Origin: Lachnospiraceae bacterium
GTDB lineage: Bacteria > Bacillota > Clostridia > Lachnospirales > Lachnospiraceae
Reading direction: 5' to 3'
Assembly (NCBI GenBank): GCA_031280955.1
Contig: JAITGA010000016.1
Location: forward strand, 176,313 to 240,312
Length of the DNA: 64,000 nucleotides
The position numbers and the translations under genes were made by a program. Below are positions 55,814-64,000 of the stretch, piece after piece; position 1 is the first letter of the stretch; each line of letters begins with the position of its first letter. Below the pieces are notes generated by a model that had not been told where the DNA came from, did no database searches, and was given only the letters and a program-made list of their open reading frames with translations.

Positions 55814-58800
55814 TTTTCATCTTCCTTATCGTTTCCGCCGCCTTAGCGAAATCAAACGCCTCAATTTGGCGGACGAGTTCTTCTGTTCCGGAAATGGCGG
55901 CGAGGTCATCCACCAACAAAGCGGCTTCGGGGTTTAGGGTATCCAGCATCACGGATAGCTTGGTCAGCAAATCCTTTGACTGCTCAGAATCAAGTGACTT
56001 ACTCATCTCCGCCGTATCATTACCGATGTTGCCCAGCTTATCTATGACCTTTTTTAGTTCACTCTCAAGGCGTGCCAACAAATCTGCAGGCAGGGGAAGT
56101 ATATTACGGCGCAGCAAGACCTCGACTTCCTCAGCGGCGTTTCGCAACTCTTGTTCTTCAATCAACCCGGCGTTACCCTTTAGTGAATGAGCAAGACGGT
56201 GTGCCAGTTTCGTATCAGCGGTGGCGATAGCATGATGAATGTCGTTGATGATATCTCGATTGTATTTGACAAAGTTTTGTTGCAATTTATCGAGCAAGTC
56301 ATCGCTTCTCTCTCGGGTTTCAACGGCAGCAGTACAGACAGGGGTAAGGTACTTGCCCAGAACCTGCCATAACTCCTGAGTCGTGAAAGGCTTGCCCAGA
56401 CATTCAGGCATCCCATGACGGGCGTACTTTTCCCGCTCTCCGGTGAGCAGGTTGGCAGTCAATGCCACAATCGGTGTTCCTGTTCCGAGGGCGTGTATCT
56501 GTGTTGCTGCTTCCATGCCATCCATGACCGGCATGAATATATCCATGAAAATGAGGTCAAAAGGTGCTTCCTTGTTTGCCGCTCTCTCCTTGACCAAGTC
56601 AACCCCTTCTTTGCCATTTTCGACCGTTACCGCTTTTAACCCTACTCGTGTCAAATGTTCAAGCACTACTTCCTGATTGAGGGGATTGTCGTCACATACC
56701 AGTACCAAGCCAACGAAAACAGGCTTACTGTCTGTGGCTTGATCAGTAGCAACTTTGGGAGCATCCTTTACCGGGAATTTGATTTCAAAGTAAAAGCGGC
56801 TACCGCTACCAATAGTGCTATCGACTGATAAAACACTTCCCATCAGCTCGACGATATTTTTTACTATCGCCAACCCCAAACCCATCCCGCCGTAACTGCG
56901 GGTCGTACTGGAATCAGCTTGAATGTAGGGTTCGAATACCTTCTCGATTTGCTCTTTGCTCATTCCGATACCGTCATCTTGAACCTCAAACAATATCTTC
57001 GCATGGGTATCTGTTAGTTCCGTCGTTGTCGTACTCAGCTTGACCACGCCATGCTCAGTGAACTTGATAGCGTTTGAGAGGAGATTGACCAGTATCTGGG
57101 TAAGTCTGACGGCATCACTTTGTATCATCTTGCCGCCGGTGGAATCGGTGCTGATTTGTAGCAAAAGACCTTTTTCCTTTGCAGCAGGAGTAGCAATTGT
57201 CTGGCACTGCGATATGATTTCATGCAGATGGAATGTCTCACTGGCGATATTCATTTTGCCGGCTTCAATTTTTGAGATATCGAGGATATCGTCAATTATT
57301 CGTACCAACCACTTGCCGCCATCGGTGATTTTGTCGCAATATGTGCGGATATGTGCCAATGAATCGCTGCCTTGCGCCAACTCAGCGAAACCCATGATAC
57401 TATTCATCGGCGTGCGGATTTCATGGCTTAGGGTAGCCAAGAACTCAGATTTGGCATGGTTTGCTATTTCGGCGGCTTCCTTTAGGATTTCCATATCCTG
57501 CTGTTTCTTTTCCAACTCCGCCGTTCTTTGCCTTACCAGTATCTCCAGTTGCTTGCCGGTACTGCTGCTCTTGCGCCAGAGGAAGAACACCAAAGTGAGG
57601 ATGGTCAGCGACAGAAAAATCGCGAAAAACATATACGGGCGTTGCGCTTCCAACAATTGATAGCGGTAATCAAAGGAGCGGTTCTTCCATTCATCAGTAA
57701 TAGCATTGATATCGACGAAACGCAGTGCCTTGTCAATGATACTGCGGAGGATGGTCTCATTTGCCCGCAGACCAAAGGTTGATTCCTGGAGGGTGTCGGT
57801 GAAGACGATATTAGCTTTGAAACCGGTCAGTTCCAGATAATTGGTCATTACGAAGAGATTGGCAGTACTGGTCATCACCAAATCAACCTCGCCATTTCTC
57901 ATTCCTATCAGCGCATCTTGCGTATCGTCATATTCCACGGTATAGGCATGGTCAGGAAACCAACGGGAAAAGGTCTCGGCGGGAGCTGTATTTCGTACCA
58001 TGCCAACAGTATAGTTCCTCACCTCACTAAGCCCAATCAGACGTTGCTTTTGCTCAGATACCAAGGTCAGGTATTCCGATGCAATCATCGTGTCAAGCCA
58101 GATATATTGTCCGTTTTCGACATCGGTTTTGATGAGGTCGGTCACGAATGATGCCTCGCCGCGGTCGATTATCTCCAGCAGGAACGGCCATCTGATGAAC
58201 TCGTCTTCATGGGCAAGCTCAAAAGCCAGACCGGTAAGCCGTTCTACTTCCCGCAGCAAATCAAAAGAGATACCTTGCCATTCATGCTCATTTTCATTGT
58301 AAAAACTCATCGGGTAGTTGCTATACTGGGAGACAAAGGGGATGACGGGATTGTTCTTTATGTATTCACGTTCTTCATCTGTCAGCGAAGCCAGAAGCCG
58401 CTGGCGCAAATACTCGTCATAACCGCGACGGTGAAGTTCAGCCAGATAAGCCGCCTCTCCATGCAGTAAGGCTTTGTTTACGATACTGATAATAGGTATC
58501 AAGGCGGTGTTGTTAGTCGTCATTGCGATGGGGCTAAAGGTGGGGGGAAAGAAGTGCCGTCCCTCGATATAGTCATAGGCATCAAATGCGGCAGCAGCAG
58601 TCTCCTCGCCAAAGAACGCATCAATAGTTCCCCCCAATAACAATTCATATGCTCCCTCATAATCGCCGACATAGATAACTTCATAATCATCAAGTTCATT
58701 GAGTGCGGGCATAACTTTGCCGATAGTCACCGAACCTGCCAGGAATCCATAGCGTAGCGGACGAGTCATGGCAATGTCAGCAAAAGAGGGACTATCTTTT

Positions 58801-59273
58801 ATTCGGAAGTAATCAACCATCCGATTGGCAATCGGCTCAGTCATGTGGAATGTTTCACGCCGCTCACGGCTAGGCGTGAAATCGCCGGTGAAATCAATGT
58901 GATTGTTGTTGATGCCCGCAAGCATTACTTCCCAAGGATGGATTTCGAGATGGAAGGGGATATCAAACAGATTTTCCAACCACTCACAAAAATAAGCGGC
59001 GAAGCCCCCGATTTCACCGTCATAACCATAAAAAGCTTCGGTACTAAGAGTCATTGCATAGATGAAATGGTCATTTGCAACCCGCAGGGCTTCAATTGCC
59101 GTGATATCTTCTGCGGTAACTCCGGGAATATCACGATATGAAGAGAAGCCGCCGTCACGTTCGCTGTTTTCATTGGCGACAGTATCATCGTTGCTGACAC
59201 ACGCTAAACTCACTAACATCAAAAAGACCATTGAAAAAAGAGTACAGATTATTTTTGCGTAGGGTCGTTTCAT
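55803..59273 (-). CDS. Hybrid sensor histidine kinase with two solute-binding domains, receiver and HPt
   Basis: A 1156-residue protein. It has an N-terminal signal, two tandem extracellular SBP_bac_3-like domains (about 60-280 and 290-540), a membrane helix (about 548-570), a dimerisation domain with phospho-accepting His (LSHEIRTPMN, about 617), an ATPase domain (LLSNAIKFTEHG, DDGIGMS, GGMGLGLAIVK), a receiver with phospho-Asp in FMDIFMPVMDG (about 910), and an HPt with His in AHSLKGNAG (about 1029). It is a BvgS-like phosphorelay kinase. ATG 59273 with GGAG 8 nt upstream is chosen over 59297. The output regulator is not adjacent. Confidence 0.93.
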   Translation of the reverse strand: MKRPYAKIICTLFSMVFLMLVSLACVSNDDTVANENSERDGGFSSYRDIPGVTAEDITAIEALRVANDHFIYAMTLSTEAFYGYDGEIGGFAAYFCEWLENLFDIPFHLEIHPWEVMLAGINNNHIDFTGDFTPSRERRETFHMTEPIANRMVDYFRIKDSPSFADIAMTRPLRYGFLAGSVTIGKVMPALNELDDYEVIYVGDYEGAYELLLGGTIDAFFGEETAAAAFDAYDYIEGRHFFPPTFSPIAMTTNNTALIPIISIVNKALLHGEAAYLAELHRRGYDEYLRQRLLASLTDEEREYIKNNPVIPFVSQYSNYPMSFYNENEHEWQGISFDLLREVERLTGLAFELAHEDEFIRWPFLLEIIDRGEASFVTDLIKTDVENGQYIWLDTMIASEYLTLVSEQKQRLIGLSEVRNYTVGMVRNTAPAETFSRWFPDHAYTVEYDDTQDALIGMRNGEVDLVMTSTANLFVMTNYLELTGFKANIVFTDTLQESTFGLRANETILRSIIDKALRFVDINAITDEWKNRSFDYRYQLLEAQRPYMFFAIFLSLTILTLVFFLWRKSSSTGKQLEILVRQRTAELEKKQQDMEILKEAAEIANHAKSEFLATLSHEIRTPMNSIMGFAELAQGSDSLAHIRTYCDKITDGGKWLVRIIDDILDISKIEAGKMNIASETFHLHEIISQCQTIATPAAKEKGLLLQISTDSTGGKMIQSDAVRLTQILVNLLSNAIKFTEHGVVKLSTTTTELTDTHAKILFEVQDDGIGMSKEQIEKVFEPYIQADSSTTRSYGGMGLGLAIVKNIVELMGSVLSVDSTIGSGSRFYFEIKFPVKDAPKVATDQATDSKPVFVGLVLVCDDNPLNQEVVLEHLTRVGLKAVTVENGKEGVDLVKERAANKEAPFDLIFMDIFMPVMDGMEAATQIHALGTGTPIVALTANLLTGEREKYARHGMPECLGKPFTTQELWQVLGKYLTPVCTAAVETRERSDDLLDKLQQNFVKYNRDIINDIHHAIATADTKLAHRLAHSLKGNAGLIEEQELRNAAEEVEVLLRRNILPLPADLLARLESELKKVIDKLGNIGNDTAEMSKSLDSEQSKDLLTKLSVMLDTLNPEAALLVDDLAAISGTEELVRQIEAFDFAKAAETIRKMKNDI

Positions 59274-59299
59274 GACATTTCTCCGGTTTATTATCATAG

Positions 59300-59342
59300 A
59301 ATGAGGTGGTGAACCTCATTCCTATACTTACACAAAATGTGT
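59300..59342. repeat. Two small inverted repeats between buk and the kinase gene
   Basis: AATGAGGT (59300-59307) / ACCTCATT (59313-59320) and ACACA / TGTGT (about 59331-59342). No T-run follows on either strand. They lie in the 71-bp gap of a probable minus-strand operon. Confidence 0.45.
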
Positions 59343-59344
59343 AC

Positions 59345-60412
59345 TTAATACTGTCGTGCTTCTTCCTCGCCACGCATTACCCTAAGTGCGCCCTCTGCCA
59401 GAGCGAGGAGTTCACCTTCGCCGGGATAGACTAAAACGGGGGCGATGAAACCGACACGGCGGGTAAGCTCTGCGGTAAGTTTCTTGCTAAAAGCGATACC
59501 GCCGGTAAGAAGAATGAAATCAACATCACCACTCAGAACACAAGCCATTGCGCCAATGTCCTTGCTTACTTGCATGATAAAGGCTTCACGAACCAGCTTC
59601 CATTCACTATTGCCGGCAGCGGACTTTTCATCCACCTCAGAGAAGTCATTAGTGCCAAGATAGGCATTGATTCCGCCTCCGCCGGTGATTTTTTTGAGCA
59701 TTTCCTTTTCGGTATAACGACCGGAATAACACATTCTGACCAAGGCACCGGAGGGTATCCCGCCTGCCCGCTCAGGTGAAAAAGCTCCATCGCCATCAAG
59801 GGCATTGAAAACATCAACGACCCTGCCTTTTTGATGCGCACCGACGGAAACCCCGCCACCCATATGAACGACAATGACATTGAGTTCATTGTATGCCCGA
59901 CCGACTTCACGGGCGTGACGTTTGGCGATGGCTTTTTGGTTGAGGGCATGAAAAATACTGACCCTTGGTATTTCAGGAATGCCGGAGAGCCTGGCTTCGG
60001 GAATCAACTCATCGACGACAACAGGGTCAACGATGAAAGCGGGGATATCGAGCAAATCGGCGATTTCCTTGGCAATCAATCCCCCCAGATTGGATGCGTG
60101 TTCGCCGCGTTCATGATTTTCCAAATCGGCGACCATTTTGTCGCAAATCGTATATGTGCCGCTTTCGATGGGGCGAAGCAGTCCGCCGCGCCCAACCACC
60201 ATGTTGAGGGAATGGATGTCGAAATCATTATCGGCAAACATTTTGACGATGATATCTTTGCGGAAGCTCTTTTGTTCAGCAATCGAAGCAAAAACTGACA
60301 GTTCTTCGGTAGTGTGCCGCAGGGTTTCCTCCAACAAGAGCGTTTCATCGTCAAAAACAGCGATTTTGGTTGATGTCGAGCCGGGGTTGATGATAAGTGA
60401 TTTGATGGACAT
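59345..60412 (-). CDS. buk: Butyrate kinase
   Basis: A 355-residue enzyme of the acetokinase family converting butyryl phosphate and ADP to butyrate and ATP. Motifs: LIINPGSTSTKIAVFDDE, VVGRGGLLRPIESGTY, VVHMGGGVSVGAH and ILLTGGIAFSKKLTAEL. GAGGTAC lies just before ATG 60412 and matches the loop of the 55-bp repeat in complement. It follows ptb by 13 bp. Branched-chain acyl kinases share this fold, so isobutyrate or related acids are possible substrates. Confidence 0.95.
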   Translation of the reverse strand: MSIKSLIINPGSTSTKIAVFDDETLLLEETLRHTTEELSVFASIAEQKSFRKDIIVKMFADNDFDIHSLNMVVGRGGLLRPIESGTYTICDKMVADLENHERGEHASNLGGLIAKEIADLLDIPAFIVDPVVVDELIPEARLSGIPEIPRVSIFHALNQKAIAKRHAREVGRAYNELNVIVVHMGGGVSVGAHQKGRVVDVFNALDGDGAFSPERAGGIPSGALVRMCYSGRYTEKEMLKKITGGGGINAYLGTNDFSEVDEKSAAGNSEWKLVREAFIMQVSKDIGAMACVLSGDVDFILLTGGIAFSKKLTAELTRRVGFIAPVLVYPGEGELLALAEGALRVMRGEEEARQY

Positions 60413-60425
60413 GTTTGTACCTCTT

Positions 60426-61340
60426 TCATTGCCTCATGGCATCAGCGACTACTGCACCGAGGGCGATGGAGTTGACCTTGCTTTCGCAATCATCGGAGCG
60501 TGATGTCAGGATAACGGGAGCATTAGTGCCTGTCAAAATATTGCCATTATGTACTTTGGCGGTATTGACGAGTGTTTTATAAACCAGATTGCCGGCATCA
60601 ATATTGGGGAAAAGCAGAACATCGGCATCACCTTGTATATCACGGTCAGTAGCCCCTTTCATGGCGGCGGCTTCACGATTGATTGCCAAATCAAGAGAAA
60701 GCGGGCCGTCAATGATACAACCGGTAATTTCACCCTCACGGTACATTCTTGTTAGCTCAGCTGCGTCCATGGTCGGTGGCATTTTCGGGTTGACCACCTC
60801 TACGGCGGCAAGCGGGGCAACCTTGGGATTTATGATCCCGCAAGCTCCGGTGATGACGAGGGTATTGCGAATAATGCTGACTTTCTCCTCCAAAGACGGA
60901 TAAGGAATGAAAGCCACATCAGTCAGGAAAAGGAGCTGGTCAATTCCCTCAATCTCAAAAACACAGACATGGGAAAGGGGAGAACCGGTACGCAACCCGA
61001 TATCACGGTCAAGGACACTTTTCAGGAATCCTCTCGTATCTATATGACCTTTCATATACATATCAGCTGCCCTATTATGTACCAATTCCACAGCTTTGAG
61101 TGCAGCCTCGTAATCATCGCTAATATCCAGAATCTCAAAATCATCGAGGTCAATTCCAAGGGGGTCGGCGGCAATCTTGATTTTTTCACGGTCGCCAACG
61201 AGGATGGCATCGGCGATACCACGCTCCTTGGCAGTTTTGATTGCTTCCAATGCTGCTTGGTCTTGGGCGCAGGCAACAGCCACCTTTTTCATCGGAATGT
61301 CATTTAGTTTGGCGATGAGTTCAGCAAACGTTCTTTTCAT
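60426..61340 (-). CDS. ptb: Phosphate butyryltransferase
   Basis: A 304-residue enzyme that swaps CoA of butyryl-CoA for phosphate. Motifs: DMYMKGHIDTRGFLKSVLD, LLFLTDVAFIPYPSLEEKV, ITGCIIDGPLSLDLAIN and DIDAGNLVYKTL-like NIDAGNLVYKTLV. GGGAG precedes ATG 61340. With buk it forms the substrate-level ATP branch of butyrate fermentation; the crotonyl-CoA genes are not in the window. Confidence 0.95.
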   Translation of the reverse strand: MKRTFAELIAKLNDIPMKKVAVACAQDQAALEAIKTAKERGIADAILVGDREKIKIAADPLGIDLDDFEILDISDDYEAALKAVELVHNRAADMYMKGHIDTRGFLKSVLDRDIGLRTGSPLSHVCVFEIEGIDQLLFLTDVAFIPYPSLEEKVSIIRNTLVITGACGIINPKVAPLAAVEVVNPKMPPTMDAAELTRMYREGEITGCIIDGPLSLDLAINREAAAMKGATDRDIQGDADVLLFPNIDAGNLVYKTLVNTAKVHNGNILTGTNAPVILTSRSDDCESKVNSIALGAVVADAMRQ

Positions 61341-61382
61341 GAATTATCTCCCGTAGCTCTTTTTATTTAGTGATAACTTAAG

Positions 61383-61453
61383 AAATGATAATTTGACAAA
61401 TGATACTTTAGCAAATACCAAGTTATTAATTGTGATTTTGTAAATTATCATTT
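61383..61453. promoter_or_regulatory. Putative operator: three AAATGATA boxes
   Basis: AAATGATA occurs at 61383-61390 and 61398-61405 (15 bp apart) and inverted (TATCATTT) at 61446-61453, where it overlaps the predicted ptb transcription start. Such spacing suits a repressor or activator. The binding protein is unknown. Confidence 0.45.
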
Positions 61454-61455
61454 AT

Positions 61456-61484
61456 AGTATATACAACCTATTACTTGATTGCAA
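61456..61484 (-). promoter_or_regulatory. Predicted ptb-buk promoter
   Basis: On the minus strand: TTGCAA (61484-61479), a 17-bp spacer and TATACT (61461-61456). The leader to ptb is about 110 nt and contains two AAATGATA boxes. Confidence 0.65.
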
Positions 61485-61540
61485 GTTGTGTTATGATTGA
61501 TATTGTTACATTACTATTACCCTCGTAAAAGGAAAGCCAA

Positions 61541-62935
61541 ATGAAAACCAAATCATTAAAACGTTCACTTGCCAACATCGACATATCGAAACCGTTTTTA
61601 TTGATTGTCATCTGTGTCTTCGTCAAAATGCTGACACTCAACTTCCTCACTCCGTTCATAAGTGATGATTTTGCTTTTGCCCGTGCGACTTCGGTTATTG
61701 ATGCCGCAAAGATAGAATACCAACATTACTTTGAATGGGGAGGCAGGAGTATAGTTCAGTTTTTGGCGCGGGTGAACCTGCTATCTCCAAAGGCAGTTTT
61801 CAATGTTCTCAATACACTAATGTATGTTATCATGAGTTTGCTAATCTATAAAATGGCATCGTTAAAAGGCTATCGTCACGTTCCCCTCTATCTTTTTATT
61901 GTCTTTGCCATTTGGTTATATACTCCCGTATATGGTCAGGTGGTGCTGTGGCTGGTTGGCTCTTCAATCTTCCTTTGGGGGATGGTATTTACATTACTCT
62001 TTTTACTACCATATCACAAATACATTTTTCGAGAAAACAGTATCAATACAGAAGTGTCTGATACATCAGCACCGATTAGTACACGCCGTGATATCCTCTA
62101 TATGATAGGGATGTGTTTATTGGGGTTGATTGCCGGTTGGGGCAGTCACAATACATCAGGGGGAATGTTGCTCTTGGTGGTTGCCTATATTGTTTACTGC
62201 CATACAGCAAAGCTCAAAATTGCCAAGTGGATGATTAGCGGCATGATAGGTAATATTATCGGCTTTTTGCTAGTAGTTTTAGCACCGGGAAATCAAATCA
62301 GGGCTTTGAATTTCATTGATGAAAGACCGTGGGCAGTAAAAATAGCGGATCGTACCGTTACATACACCAATGTCATTCGTGACGATTTTACTCCGCTGAT
62401 TATCATCTTCATAGTTTTAGTGACGTTACAGATAATTTTTGTCAGAGAAAAAAGACGGACATTTATTGCTTTTGCATATTTTGTGGCTTCCATTGCCACA
62501 ATCTATGCGATGGTCTTGTCTCCTTCCACGGAAACGGGCAGGTCTCTTTTTGGGGCGACAATATTTTTGATTATTGCCTGTGTCATCCCCTTTTCATCAT
62601 TACCGTTAAAGATACCTTCATATAGAGCGGCGATAACAATATTCATTGCCACTTTGTTTTTTATGTTTACGACTACATTTATTGTCGCCTTTATAGATAT
62701 CACCGCCACATGGCGCGTTTCTGTGGAGAGAACTCGCTATATCGAAAACGAGATTGCCGATGGAAATATGAATATTGTTCTGCCGAACCGCATGATAAAG
62801 GATGCACATGTAAAATGGAATCCCCAACATGGGCTTGATAATTTTGGATACGATGAAAACCACCATCGCTATTGGGTCAACCAATCATTTATTGGTCTGC
62901 ATGGCTTAGAATCGCTTCGGGTGGAAAGAGATTGA
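61541..62935 (+). CDS. Polytopic membrane protein, DUF6056-like (probable glycosyltransferase)
   Basis: A 464-residue protein with about 11 membrane helices. The first loop carries FLTPFISDDFAFARA followed by YFEWGGRSIVQFLAR; the middle has GLIAGWGSHNTSGGMLL and VVLAPGNQIRALNF. These features resemble the DUF6056 family, thought to contain GT-C-like transferases; the match is from memory. GGAAAG precedes ATG 61541. It is divergent from ptb. Confidence 0.6.
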   Translation: MKTKSLKRSLANIDISKPFLLIVICVFVKMLTLNFLTPFISDDFAFARATSVIDAAKIEYQHYFEWGGRSIVQFLARVNLLSPKAVFNVLNTLMYVIMSLLIYKMASLKGYRHVPLYLFIVFAIWLYTPVYGQVVLWLVGSSIFLWGMVFTLLFLLPYHKYIFRENSINTEVSDTSAPISTRRDILYMIGMCLLGLIAGWGSHNTSGGMLLLVVAYIVYCHTAKLKIAKWMISGMIGNIIGFLLVVLAPGNQIRALNFIDERPWAVKIADRTVTYTNVIRDDFTPLIIIFIVLVTLQIIFVREKRRTFIAFAYFVASIATIYAMVLSPSTETGRSLFGATIFLIIACVIPFSSLPLKIPSYRAAITIFIATLFFMFTTTFIVAFIDITATWRVSVERTRYIENEIADGNMNIVLPNRMIKDAHVKWNPQHGLDNFGYDENHHRYWVNQSFIGLHGLESLRVERD

Positions 62936-62951
62936 CTCGTTGGTCTGATTG

Positions 62952-63623
62952 TTACAAAAATAACAGTATTCCCAAGAAATGACATACTGCTCCCAGACTG
63001 ACGAAGAAATGCCAAATCATGTGGAAAAAGCGTTTTTCTTTCTTGGCGTAAAAGAATACACCCGCCGAGTAGAAGATACCGCCACCGGCAATCAAGAGTT
63101 GAAGTCCGAGACTGGCGTGGCGAAAAAACATAGGAGCAATGAAAATAACCGACCACCCCATTACGAGATAAATAGTCAGCGATATCTTGGGAATCTTTTT
63201 CCGGCTCAGTGATTTATGAAGCACCCCGAAGACCACCATTATCCATTGCAAAGAAGCGACGACAATTCCGACCCAACCGCCGATGACCACCAAGGTGATG
63301 GGGGTATAGGTACCGGCGATGGCAACATAGATGAAGATATGGTCGAGAATTTGCATTACATGTTTTTCGCTTGATTCGGCGGACATGCTGTGATAAAGGG
63401 CAGATGAGAGGAACATCAAAAAGAGCGAACACATAAAAATCGACACACTGGTTGCCGCCAAAGCACCGATTTTCGTATAGGCGTTGATAGCAGCCGGGGC
63501 AATTCCGCCCAAGACGATTAGTGCCATCACCCCGTGACTGACGGCATTGCCGATTTCCTCGCCAATGGTATAAGGACGTGGAAGCTTTATGGAACGGAGC
63601 TTTTTGCCTGCTCTTTCTTTCAT
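62952..63623 (-). CDS. Hemolysin III family membrane protein
   Basis: A 223-residue seven-helix protein of the hemolysin III/PAQR group. Signature positions: EEIGNAVSHGVMAL, SSALYHSMS, DHIFIYVAIAGTYTP and the terminal MIWHFFVSLGAVCHFLG, giving the conserved Ser, Asp and His set of a metal-dependent hydrolase-like core. ATG 63623 (MKERAGKKLRSIKLPRPYT) is chosen. A longer frame to 63749 is translated from the repeat array and is rejected. The ribosome site (AGAAAG) is weak. Confidence 0.9.
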   Translation of the reverse strand: MKERAGKKLRSIKLPRPYTIGEEIGNAVSHGVMALIVLGGIAPAAINAYTKIGALAATSVSIFMCSLFLMFLSSALYHSMSAESSEKHVMQILDHIFIYVAIAGTYTPITLVVIGGWVGIVVASLQWIMVVFGVLHKSLSRKKIPKISLTIYLVMGWSVIFIAPMFFRHASLGLQLLIAGGGIFYSAGVFFYAKKEKRFFHMIWHFFVSLGAVCHFLGILLFL

Positions 63624-63677
63624 TTGCAATATCTTTCTATCCGTCAATTCGACTAAAGCACAAAGGCGAGCAAGTTC

Positions 63678-63819
63678 GTCATTGCGAGAAGCACAAAGTG
63701 TGGTAAGTTCGTCATTGCGAGAAAACCACAAAGCGGGTAAATCCGTCACTACGAGAAAACTACAAGGCAGGTAAGTTCGTCATTGCGAGAAGCACACAAA
63801 GTGTGCGACGAAGCAATCC
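63678..63819 (+). repeat. Array of about 34-bp GTCATTGCGAG half-units ending in a full element
   Basis: GTCATTGCGAG-type starts lie at 63678, 63711, 63745 (degenerate, GTCACTACGAG) and 63779, 33-34 bp apart. The first three lack GAAGCAATCC; the last is complete (63779-63819) with a GCACAC-AAA-GTGTGC hairpin inside. It lies upstream of the hemolysin III gene on its 5' side. Read on the minus strand, units encode SRNDEL-like peptides, a false N-terminal extension. Confidence 0.85.
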
Positions 63820-64000
63820 AAAGTAATTCAATCACACCTCTAGCTACTACCGCCTTTCCCAACCAGTATAACAAAAACAATAAACCTACGCAAATCACCT
63901 TGCCCTCAGTCCCAAATTGAGTTAAACTGTAGAAAGACATGGAACATGAAATACTGACTTCTAAGACACCCTCCCCCTTTTTTAATTCGAGGAACTCCTC
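63820..64000. other. Right edge, no gene recognised
   Basis: These 181 bp hold no convincing ORF, RNA or promoter. The last 40 bases are pyrimidine-rich with an ACTCCTC that could be a minus-strand ribosome site for a gene starting near the edge; this cannot be confirmed. Confidence 0.3.

Noticed and set aside
63624..63749. N-terminal extension of the hemolysin III protein
   Set aside because: It is a translation of the 34-bp repeat array (SRNDEL-like peptides) and not part of the family.

Overview
The window is a housekeeping segment of a low-GC Gram-positive chromosome, most likely class Clostridia and close to Lachnospiraceae. The evidence is the Firmicute gene order (rplJL-rpoBC-rpsLG-fusA-tuf, then the complete S10-spc-alpha cluster), an L10-type attenuator leader, zinc-type S14, a KOW gene between map and infA, an enlarged L17, a short S4 of the MAVNRVP type, class 1B PyrD/PyrK, and ptb-buk butyrate genes. 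The lineage call is recognition by eye and was not tested by a tree.

Layout. 1-300: start of a small gene cut by the left edge (minus strand). 440-14190: promoter and L10 leader, rplJ, rplL, a second promoter, rpoB, rpoC, rpsL, rpsG, fusA, a third promoter, tuf and a strong terminator. 14193-24010: accessory block with two tandem GT-C-like membrane proteins, a membrane protein of unknown role, an RNHCP zinc protein, a domain-permuted GH3 glycosidase, a DUF2752 protein, proB and a DUF1015 protein. 24395-41232: an AT-rich promoter region and long leader, then rpsJ to rplQ including secY, adk, map, infA and rpoA, closed by a terminator. 41262-45650: pyrC, pyrK, an unknown TIM-barrel-like gene and pyrD. 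45660-50565: small conserved hypotheticals, ispE, cls and most of the intergenic repeat families. 50566-54446: a trigger-factor-like lipoprotein, an NlpC/P60 hydrolase and pncB. 54443-61340 (minus): ptb, buk, a large hybrid sensor kinase and an ATP-grasp protein, probably one transcription unit. 61541-63623: a polytopic membrane protein and a hemolysin III protein, followed by a repeat array at the right edge.

How it works together: the core of the window makes ribosomes, RNA polymerase, elongation factors and the Sec channel. The flanks add pyrimidine, isoprenoid, NAD, proline and cardiolipin synthesis and the last two steps of butyrate fermentation.

The most unusual content is non-coding. 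(1) A 55-bp tandem hairpin element occurs in two arrays (46598 and 50384). Its stem changes by compensatory substitutions between copies, each array starts within about 6 bp of a predicted transcription start, and each ends in the same cap hairpin. (2) GTCATTGCGAG...GAAGCAATCC repeats occur at several loci. One tandem set sits inside the S10 operon, where every unit ends with a copy of the last seven codons of rpsQ. (3) A three-part composite repeat occurs twice. (4) A pair of long inverted repeats with ATTGCTCC/GGTGGAG arms is present. Among proteins, S12 carries arginine at both classical streptomycin-resistance lysines, and the three RNA polymerase core subunits all end in acidic tails.
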